From assembly GCA_023053685.1 (NCBI GenBank), contig JALIGW010000001.1:223842434-223906433 (forward strand): DNA of 64,000 bases. The letters run 5' to 3'. Made by a program: the position numbers and the translations under genes. The notes beneath the pieces are model-generated. The model had not been told where the DNA came from. It worked only from the letters and a program-made list of their open reading frames with translations, and made no database searches. This stretch comes from Diadophis punctatus similis. Its lineage: Eukaryota > Chordata > Lepidosauria > Squamata > Dipsadidae. This document shows positions 56,462 to 64,000 of the stretch, one piece after another. Every line of letters begins with the position of its first letter. Position 1 is the first letter of the stretch.

Positions 56462-56714
56462 CAGTGGTGGGTTGCTGCTGGTTCGGATCGGTTCTTTAGA
56501 ACCGGTAGCAGAAATTTGGTGCCACTTGCCGAACCGCCAGCAATGACCGGCAGTCCACGCCCCTGAACCAGATTGCAAAAAAACCCCTCTGCGCACGCGC
56601 AAAGGTTTCTGCGCATGCGCAGAGGGTCATTTCCGGGAAGTGATGCACGCATGCAAAACGTGCACTTCCGTCACGATACGAACTGATGTGGAAGGTAAGT
56701 AGAACCCACCCCTG
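56462..56714. mobile_element. Short hAT-like MITE, CAGGGGTGGGTTC family, 253 bp
   Basis: Ends CAGTGGTGGGTT and GAACCCACCCCTG. The perfect 8-bp duplication TGCTGATG is at 56454-56461 and 56715-56722. The inside contains an inverted CTGCGCACGCGCA / TGCGCATGCGCAG stem. Confidence 0.9.
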
Positions 56715-56844
56715 TGCTGATGTTAACTAGTGTGAATGCCTGTATGTTTGAAGTTGCAGATTTTTTTAAAATTGTGAAGTAAATGGAAGGGCAATAGCAA
56801 GTGTTTACAATGAAAAAAGAAAAGAAAATCAGGAAAATCACTTA

Positions 56845-57045
56845 GAACTAAGGAAAATTTCCTGACTGTGAGAATAATTAATCAATGGGATGATTGTCTC
56901 CAGAAACTGTGGGTGCCTCATTACTGGGAGTTTTAAAGAGGAAATTGGACAAATTTGTCTGAAATTAATAAGAATTTTCTGCTTCAGTAAGGGGTTGAAC
57001 TAGAGGACCTCAGAGGTCCCATCCAACTCTGATATTCTGTTTTTG
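56845..57045 (+). repeat. CR1 3' end
   Basis: GGAAAATTTCCTGACTGTGAG, GTGGGTGCCTCATTACTGGGAG and GGTTGAACTAGAGGACCTC followed by CATCCAACTCTGATATTCTG are the standard last 200 bp of CR1, ending in the usual ATTCTG motif. Confidence 0.8.
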
Positions 57046-57554
57046 TTTGTCTATCATGCTTCAGTGATTTTCCTTTGCATTTGTTTTGGATTTATCTTTA
57101 ATAATGCATTTGAAGGCATTCTAGTCGAATAAACAATCCTATGAAGTTTTAAGTATGTGTCTTTGGGACTCCTTGCTACTGCAAAAGTGGTGATTAGTTG
57201 TAATATCTGTGCTCAATTTGTTTTCCTTTTCTTTGGCGCCAAGGAGATGGAAGGGAAACCTATATGGAGAACCAATTTTGTTTCAGGATACAAGGCTGAA
57301 GAACCGTGAGTTCAAATCCTGCTTTGACCATGAGGATCGGCTGAGTGATTTTGGCTGGTCCTATTAACAGCTCTCACATGTTGCATAATCCCTTGTACAA
57401 AGGCTTGTACAAAGGCTAATAGAAACTGTAATCTCCAAGCAAATGCCCCTGAAACCTCCTCCCTATAATGAGGCCATGCTTCTTCTTGGAGAAGCAGCAG
57501 CAGAAGAGGAAAGGGAGGGGGAAGACTTGATGGGGACAGAAAATGCATCCTAAT

Positions 57555-57760
57555 GATTGACCTCACCCAATTCCTAAGAGGTCAGTAAGGGGCGTGCATA
57601 AGTGCACCAGCGTGCCTACCATCCCTGTCCTAATGTTCCCTCTTATCAGTACCCATCTTATGTATGGTATATAAACAATGTTATATCTATGTATATTACC
57701 AACACGTACTTGACAAAAATAAATAAATAAAATAAATAAATAAAAATAAATAATGTTATC
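57555..57760 (+). repeat. LINE-type 3' tail with (AAAT)n
   Basis: GTGCACCAGCGTGCCTACC, then TACTTGACAAAAATAAATAAA with further AAAT repeats. It looks like the 3' end of a squamate LINE; the family is not determined. Confidence 0.45.
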
Positions 57761-57947
57761 AAGGTTAGAAGGATCATATACAACCACCACATGTTAGGAA
57801 AGTGCAAAAAAAGCAACAATGTATAAAGAAGAAAAAGGAAGAATTGTAAGAAAAGCAATAATAGTTAAATGTTGTTTTTTTGTAGATATACATTTTTAGG
57901 GACCAGTACTAAGAAATTCAATAGGGTTTAGAATTATAAGAAAAAGA

Positions 57948-58382
57948 TAGGAAATGTTTGCAGGTCCAAAGTCAGGTTGGCTGGCAGTTTTAACAACAAG
58001 AGCTCGCACATAGTCTAGAAATAAACTGCTTGTTTCCGTTTCTTATGCGTATGCAGCTAAGTTACGAGAAAACAGTAACTGTGGGTTAAACCTATTCACC
58101 TATTGCTAATAGAAAAATCAGCTTAAAGGACAACGGTAATTTAGGGAAATGTCAAAAAGGTGGGGGAGGAACTAGGCGTTCCGGAAAAATTGTGAACTTT
58201 GTGGTCCTCGTCAAATGGGATTGCAAGGGAGGGACGGAATAAAATGCTGTTGAAATCTATTTTGGGGCATGGCTACTTTGTTAGCCACCGGCTCATGCAA
58301 GACCGTAGTTTACAATAAAGTGCTTGCTGCTTCACTTAATGACTCTGTCAAATTTCTGACTGGTGAGCGGGTTTCGCACAGT
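57948..58382 (+). mobile_element. Possible solo LTR
   Basis: The right part resembles the end of a retroviral LTR: TTTACAATAAAGTGCTTGC (AATAAA at 58310-58315), about 65 bp, then GGGTTTCGCACA at 58371-58382. The left border is a guess (TGTTTGCAGG) and I found no clean target duplication. Confidence 0.35.
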
Positions 58383-58439
58383 GCCAATCTTTATTCTTGT
58401 AGTTCGGCATTTTCCAGCTAAATATAGAAAAAAAATAAC

Positions 58440-58760
58440 CCCACTATAGATTCTTCGCGCTCAACTCTCAACTCTTTCAGGTTTTAGGAAGTTGGTGGAC
58501 TTCGCGCTTGCGCGGTCAGATGCTGCCCCCTCGCGGCACAAACTGGGAGAGTCTCAAAAAGAAAAAATGGAAAGGGCTGATGCCGGAGTGGGGAGGGATG
58601 GCGAGGCTCCTCCTGTCCCTCGGCCGGGAAGGCGTGGCAAGTTTTTACAAGAAACTCCATTTCTCCGCTTGAAGTTGTTTCCACCCTGCGGAATAGGACC
58701 GAGCAGCAAATTCGCCAGGCGGAAGAGGCAGGGGCAGGAATGACCGGCGCCTCTTTTCAG
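58440..58760 (+). promoter_or_regulatory. PGGHG: CpG-rich segment, likely PGGHG promoter and first non-coding exon
   Basis: A local rise in CG dinucleotides (CGCGCTTGCGCGG, CCCTCGCGGC, GGCCGGGAAGGCGTGG) without a TATA box, about 500-800 bp upstream of the PGGHG start codon. A splice acceptor precedes the coding start (59223-59224), so a non-coding first exon must lie upstream, and this is the best place for it. The exact transcript start and donor are not visible. Confidence 0.45.
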
Positions 58761-59080
58761 AACTTCCTCTGTTCCTTGGGAATATTTCTGTGCAGATGGG
58801 CTGGCTCTTTTCTTCCCTAGAAAGCAGCAGCCTGAAGTTTTGGACTATATTTCCCGTTAGTCCCTACTAGCTGATCAGAAATTGCTGGTGGATTGCTCCT
58901 TCCCAAAACCCTGTAAGACTTGCCTGCCTGCCTCTCCTTTACACCCTTACCAAACAGAATGGATTCCACCTGAGTCCTTCTTTCCATGTGGATTTTAAGC
59001 TGATCTTCAGTGCCAGGCTCTGAGTGCGGGGCGGGGGGGCATAGAAATCCATCCCTTGGCACAATGCCATGCAAACAGAG

Positions 59081-59185
59081 CAGCGTTTCTCACTCTTGGG
59101 AACTTTAAGATGGGCAGATTCCAGGTACCTGGGGAATTCTGAGACTTGAAATCCACCCATAAGTTCCCAAGGGTGAGAAACACTA
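59081..59185. mobile_element. Palindromic MITE in the PGGHG 5' region
   Basis: CAGCGTTTCTCACTCTTGGG at the left pairs with CCCAAGGGTGAGAAACACT at the right. The same class as 47777-47920. It ends about 40 bp upstream of the exon acceptor. Confidence 0.7.
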
Positions 59186-59224
59186 AGATAGAGTATATAT
59201 TGTGTGCCTTATTTTTTTTCCCAG

Positions 59225-59514
59225 CTGGAACTCCAGCCATTGCTCCCTCCCTCTTCTTGATATGGCAGTGGTGGGTGAAGACCCTGCCATATTTTCCACG
59301 GACGCTTTGCCTTCTGATGCCAGACTCCTCCCAACATTGACCAACGCCTATCTGGGCACCCGAGTCTACAGGGACATCCTTCATGTCAACGGGGTGTACA
59401 GTGGAGCAGTTGGGCAGACACATGGGGCTGATCTCCCCAGTCCCCTTAATGTCAAAATGGATGTGGATGGGGCTGATGACCTGAGGGAGACCTTCTGTTT
59501 GGACACCAGGACAG
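59225..59514 (+). CDS. PGGHG: PGGHG, first coding exon
   Basis: This exon follows a polypyrimidine acceptor (TTTTTTTTCCCAG, AG at 59223-59224). The coding start is the ATG at 59262-59264, and the exon ends before GTAAGA (GT at 59515). It gives 84 codons plus one base. The protein shows LPSDARLLPTLTNAYLGTRV and LPSPLNVKMD, which match the N-terminus of vertebrate protein-glucosylgalactosylhydroxylysine glucosidase (formerly ATHL1). This glycoside hydrolase family 65 enzyme removes glucose from the disaccharide on collagen hydroxylysines. I chose this ATG because the following residues align with the start of the human protein, as I remember it. Confidence 0.92.
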
Positions 59515-60611
59515 GTAAGAGGCAGTGCCACCCTCCTCATCTACATTGTCTTCATGGCCAATACATTCCTGCTACCCTGTCAGGGCAGCTTTCTTCAATT
59601 CACATCCTGAATATAAAAATTAGCTTCTGTTTTGAAAGACAATGTGAAGCTACGATTTTAAAAGGAGAAGAGGGGGTGGAAAATTGAAAATTCAAACTGA
59701 GGTATGTTCTCTGAAGTTTGAATCCGTTCCTAGCTCATAAAGGAATCTGAAAATCTCTCGAACGTTTTTTGAAAAGCATCTTTTAAACAGCCTCTCCAAC
59801 TAGATCTCCAGATGCAGCAAAGTAGTCCCCACAAGCTACAGGATGACATGAGTTTTTTGTCCAGCATGTCTTGTCCAACCAGGAGGATTCCTAAAACCTT
59901 CAACCTGGAAGAAGACAAGAATTTTCAAACTACAAATGTATTTTAATTACAGTACAGAGTGCTCAAAAACTTTTCTTATCTATAAAAGTCTCAGACTCTT
60001 TAGCTTCCATCCCAGAGTCATGTGCCACCCTGTCCAGGTCAGGTCTTGCAGGCTGGATACCATAGCAACAGGGTCATATAAAGTCACGATGTCAGGTTAA
60101 TAAAAACTCTAGTACTGGCCTTTAAGCTGGGAGCTTCTGCACAGAACCTAGCACAGTGTACTGTGAAAAGTGCCCCCCCCAAATGGGGTATCACTGCTGT
60201 CCTTATGAAGGAGCTCCTAACAGCTTGTAAGAAATTGGGCATCAGCTTGCTTGATATGTATGCTTTTTGTGTTATGCTTTTAAATCTGTTAGTTTAAGTT
60301 AATAATAAAGCCTAAAATTTCTTTATTTGCTGGTATGTTTATTGTCTCTGGATCCAAAAGACCAGTTGTGTGACACTTGGCAAAACAATGGATTATCTTT
60401 CAGTCCTTGAATTGGATTTCATTTAATTGTTAAGCAGAAAATCACAAAGATCCCTTTTCACATTTCAGTTCATCAAATAACAGAAGGATTATATTGTCCC
60501 CATGCTTCAATTTCTTATGCCAGACCCTTTTCCTTATGTCAAATTGCAAAGTAGATTTGACATGAGAATTTAGGGTATGCGTTCAAACTGACCCTTTCCT
60601 TCCGTCTGCAG
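59515..60611 (+). other. PGGHG intron, no other feature recognised
   Basis: GT at 59515 and AG at 60610-60611. A part near 60130-60375 (AATAAAGCC, later GTGTGACACTTGGCA) recalls an LTR end but could not be bounded. Confidence 0.8.
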
Positions 60612-60822
60612 GGACGTATATCCATACAGCCCAGTGCTCAGAATACACAGCTACTCACACAATCTATGCCCACCGGTCTCTTGTCCATCTTCTGGCTTTC
60701 AGCATAACAATCGCAAGATCAGCTCTCAAAACTAAACCCATCCCAGTGAATCTCCACACCCAGTTCAAACCAGAGAGTCCAGACCTGGACTTGCAGAAAG
60801 GGCCAGATTTCCTGGGAGCTCA
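60612..60822 (+). CDS. PGGHG: PGGHG, second coding exon
   Basis: Acceptor TCCGTCTGCAG, donor GTGAGT at 60823. The 211 nt continue the frame from the first coding exon (split Gly codon). The peptide contains YAHRSLVHLLAFSITIARSA and ESPDLDLQKGPDF, the N-terminal beta-sandwich part of the GH65 enzyme and well conserved with human. No stop or indel. Confidence 0.93.
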
Positions 60823-61337
60823 GTGAGTATTATTGTGGGAATGTTTTCTGTGGCTCCTGGCCAAGCATTGAAAGACTGCAATAACAAAGCCTGGTTATTT
60901 TTCTTGTGGTTCTGAATAGGGAATAAATGCAGTTCCCTCCAGAGGACACAGGGAGGCTGTCAGGAAACACCTATCATGCTAAGAGGGTGCTTTGGATTAT
61001 AAGAAAGACTTTGACTAACATTGCCTTCCCTAACCTGCTGTCCTCCAGATATGCTGGCTCTACAACTTCTTAAAATCCCAACTAGCTTGGTCTACAAGGC
61101 AGAGTGATTGAGGGAGAAGAGAACCATTGGCCACTGCACTTAAAAGGTATAGGCAGGAATACAAAGAATAAGGAGAATGGGGAGACGGAAAAGGTTTAGA
61201 TTAGAGTTCAAAACGTATGCAAAGCAGTGTCTTTGTGCTCAATGAGTATAAAATTCCAGTCATGTTTCTGTTGTTTAGTAGATCCTCTAATATTCAGAGA
61301 GAAACATAAGGATTCCCATTTTTTTCTTTCTCCTTAG
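60823..61337 (+). other. PGGHG intron, no other feature recognised
   Basis: GT at 60823 and AG at 61336-61337. Nothing else is recognised. Confidence 0.85.
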
Positions 61338-61773
61338 CTATCTATATGGAAAGACATTGGTCCCAGAAGTAGAGGGTGGCCCCCAGCCTACCGTACACAT
61401 GATCTGGACCCCGGTGCCCCAATCAGTGACCCTCCCTGGAGACCAGAAGGAGCAGAGATGGGAGTTCCTCACTGCCATAGCAGAGTCTGAAGAGGTTGTG
61501 CAAAGGAGCTTTTGTGAAGGGTTGTCCCTGGTTGGATCGGGTTCTTTATATCTGTCTCACACCCAGGCATGGGCAGCGCTCTGGGAAGGCTGCTGTGTAG
61601 ATGTGGACGGGCCTCTTCCCTTCAGCCAGGCCATATATGGCTGCCTGTATTACCTGCTGAGTGCCATTCCTCCTCTGGGCTCTGCTAGCGTCCCTTTCTC
61701 TGGAATCAGCCCAGGAGGCCTTTCCAACGGCACATCCGGTGAAGACTACTGGCGCCATGTCTTCTGGGACCAG
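61338..61773 (+). CDS. PGGHG: PGGHG, third coding exon
   Basis: Acceptor TTTCTCCTTAG, donor GTGAGC at 61774, 436 nt. It covers the end of the N-terminal domain and the linker into the (alpha/alpha)6 barrel: YLYGKTLVPE, VHMIWTPVPQ, LYLSHTQAWAALWE, YGCLYYLLSAIPP, then GISPGGLSNGT and DYWRHVFWDQ. The Asp of VFWDQ (61768-61770) aligns with human Asp301, reported as a catalytic carboxylate. The exon ends on a codon boundary. The GH65 HVFWD core is intact. Confidence 0.93.
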
Positions 61774-62745
61774 GTGAGCAAAGGGAACCTGCCCAGTTTG
61801 CTACTACTGCATGAAGTGGAGATGAACTGGGGAAAATACTGACTGTCGTGACAAAGACCTGGTCATCTACTGGCCTGCAGCTATTGTTAGCTTGCTGTGA
61901 TGTGCATGCAAAGACTAAAAGGTGTTGTGAATTTTGCCCAGTTCCGCCTCTCTCCATTGCAGGTTGATGTAAGTACCATGCAATCAACTGTTACCGTGGT
62001 TCAGACATGTGACTCAACCTGGAAAGTGAAGATAGAAAGTTAGACTTAGTTCATCTCACCTGACATACATGGGGTAGAATGTATGTGTGTGTTTTTAATT
62101 GGAGGTGACATGGATTGAATCTGGCTGTTATCTAATGTCCTGTCCTGAGGCACAGTCTCTGCTTCCCGAATAAAGTATCTTTTCAAAATGGTCAACAAGT
62201 TGGAAGGTCTTATTAGCAAATGACCTGACTCTGGATCTGTCTCTGTTTCTTCCCTTCTCCCTCCCTCTCTATCCATTCCTTTATAACTTAAGCTTTGCTA
62301 ACCTTCCGGTTGTTTCATCTGGCATGTGAAATACCATGTTTTATTATTGCTCTTGCACTTCCCGATTTAAACACTGTCTCCTAAATAGTGATGTGTATTG
62401 GGACTAGCTATGCATATTCACTTTTAAGGTTCTGGGCCCATCGTTTTTTCTTCCACAGTAATAAGAGTCTCCTGAGGAGGTTTGATATCAACTTTCCACC
62501 AGCCTCCTGCCCCAGAGAAGAATATTCATCATGCGGTTCTCTAGTTTTTAAACTGAAGCAACATCATTCCTAGGGCCCAGATTTTACTTTGAGGGTGGGG
62601 TTGAAGAAGCTTGTTTCCATCTCACCCTCATCTGAAGCTGGGAGGCCTTGTGGGGAAGGAATAATTGCTGGCTTTACTCTAATGTGCAGATCTTTTGCAT
62701 TTGATGGCAATATTTATATACGGTATGCTGTCCTTCTTTCCCTAG
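61774..62745 (+). other. PGGHG intron, no other feature recognised
   Basis: GT at 61774 and AG at 62744-62745. No coding or repeat signal is recognised inside. Confidence 0.85.
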
Positions 62746-62865
62746 GATACCTGGATATACCCAAACATCTTGCTTTTCTATCCAGAAGCAGCTTGTGCTG
62801 TCCTAAAATACAGGATCCGAACACTAGAGGGAGCACTACACAACGCACAGGAACAAGGATACAAG
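62746..62865 (+). CDS. PGGHG: PGGHG, fourth coding exon
   Basis: Acceptor CTTTCCCTAG, donor GTAGAA at 62866. The 120 nt make exactly 40 codons: [17 protein letters not shown], then [20 protein letters not shown]. This is the next conserved GH65 barrel segment and directly follows FWDQ of the previous exon. The donor GTAGAA is weaker than the others. The remaining exons, including the other catalytic acids, must lie to the right of the window. Confidence 0.92.
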
Positions 62866-63660
62866 GTAGAAGCCACTTACAAAGGCAAGAGGAAATGCCA
62901 TATCTCTTTCCACAGAAGGCATGAAGCCAATTTTTTATTAATTAAAGAGGTTCTCCTTCGCTTGAACTGTTTTTAATTTTACCATTTCAGCAAGTTTTTA
63001 AAAAAACAAAAGCAAAATTCTGGAGCCGCAGCAAAAAGTCCTTTGAAACCAGAGTAGCTCTAAACAGTTACGAAAGCTCTCTGAGCTTCCTTCTTTTCTT
63101 GCAGACGTTTCATTATCCTACCTAGGTAACATCATCAGTGCTAGTCCTAGGATGTTACCTAGTTTGGGTAATGAAACATCTGCAAGAAAACAAACAAGCT
63201 CAGAGAGCATCAAGGACCCTTCATTTCAACCCTGAGCTACAAATTTTCTCCTTTATTAGTTACAAAAGCCTTGATGATATTCAGAAGCAGCTCTTGCAAT
63301 CTGAAGTGGGGAAGACTGGAAGTAGAAGGGCTGGAAGTGGTGTCTAAACTGAGGAGATTTTAACTCTTTCTCAGAAGTTAGATGACTTCTTTTCCAGATT
63401 CGGACCTTGCTTTGAAGACAAGTCAGAGATCTCTTCTCTGTTCCTCAGAAAGCATAAATGGTTAGAACAGGCAAGGTGCTCCAAATTTCAACAGGCTAAT
63501 TTGAAAATAATTTATGGAAGAATTTCTGAAGTAGCCCAACGGAAAATTCAGGATGAGTTGTCTAGAATTTGTCTAGAATTTATTAAATAAAGTAACTTAG
63601 ACCAACCACCAGTAATACCACATGAATATATAAATCATTTGAAATTAAGCTAGATAAATT
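62866..63660 (+). other. PGGHG intron with a palindromic repeat
   Basis: The stretch 63096-63200 is a palindrome: TTCTTGCAGACGTTTCATTA and GGTAACATC pair with GATGTTACC and TAATGAAACATCTGCAAGAA. The family is unknown. No further PGGHG exon was recognised before 64000. Confidence 0.6.
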
Positions 63661-63663
63661 ATT

Positions 63664-63896
63664 GGAGCCCTGGTGACACAGTAGTTAGAATGCAGTATTG
63701 CGGGCTAATTCTGCCGACTGCCAGTAGTTTGATTTTCACCTCCTCAAGGTTCACTCAGCATTCCATCCTTCTGAGGTTGGTAAAATGAGGAGCCAGATTG
63801 TTGGGGGCAATATGCTGATTCTGTAAACCGCTTAGAGAGTGAAACAAAGCACTATGGAGCAATACATAAGTCTAAATGCTAGTGTTATTGCTATTG
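63664..63896 (+). repeat. tRNA-derived SINE, squamate type
   Basis: GGAGCCCTGGTGACACAGTAG head, CATTCCATCCTTCTGAGG and GTTGGGGGCAATATGCTGA in the body, and a GTTATTGCTATTGG tail. The same family as the minus-strand copy at 26-271. Confidence 0.85.
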
Positions 63897-64000
63897 GAGT
63901 AAGTTTCTAGTGCTCAGTGTTATGGCAATACGCTTAAATAACAATGAACAATTACACAGTAGTAACAATTTATAAGGTCATAATTCTGAAGAGCAGACTT

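Noticed and set aside
57285..57360. tRNA-like GTGAGTTCAAATCCTGC block
   Set aside because: It resembles a B box, but no matching A box or SINE body could be defined.
60130..60375. Possible solo LTR in a PGGHG intron
   Set aside because: It has an AATAAA and a TTGGCA-like end, but no definable TG start or target duplication.

Overview
The window looks like nuclear DNA of a squamate reptile, most likely a snake. This is an inference from three things: tRNA-derived SINEs of the reptile type at both ends, many CR1/L2-type LINE pieces with very long GA, GAAA and CCTT microsatellites, and the split 5' half of a vertebrate gene (PGGHG) at the right end. Host coding sequence is sparse. I can support four exons of PGGHG on the plus strand (59262-62865) and one isolated Pyrin-domain (PYD) exon on the minus strand (4350-4620). 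Almost everything else recognisable is transposable elements, many of them nested and several with exact target-site duplications (TSDs).

Layout from the left: a SINE, a large imperfect inverted repeat (365-2515), a decayed CR1-like LINE (2530-3720), the PYD exon, and a 3.56-kb segment with 13-bp terminal inverted repeats and a 7-bp TSD (5085-8647). Then come a solo copia-type LTR (9806-10123), a truncated Ty3/Gypsy element (10559-13530), a 2-kb hAT-like non-autonomous element (14343-16390) and an end-to-end Ty1/copia element (16981-23064).

From 23731 to about 37330 lies an L2/CR1-type LINE on the minus strand. Its ORF2 is split by a 9.8-kb endogenous retrovirus on the plus strand (25157-34924). 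The provirus has two 509-bp LTRs that differ at one position I could find. Its gag and pol are open and share one frame across a UGA stop, and its env is broken by one amber stop. A second, more damaged LINE of the same family covers 39187-43310.

The 43.3-49.7 kb stretch holds a CpG-rich segment with a 128-bp direct repeat, two hAT-like elements inserted at one junction (44288-47136), and a nested pair of TA-flanked elements carrying a GC-rich inverted-repeat cluster (47386-49698). At 49745-52290 sits an end-to-end L1-type element that has only ORF1, as in the mammalian HAL1 (half-L1) elements, with a perfect 16-bp TSD. The right quarter has short hAT-like MITEs, a probable solo LTR, a CpG-rich candidate promoter and the PGGHG exons.

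In human, PGGHG lies beside NLRP6, a PYD-containing inflammasome gene. The PYD exon and PGGHG may therefore mark the same conserved neighbourhood, expanded here by transposons. That link is inference: the orientation differs from human and no NACHT exon is in the window.
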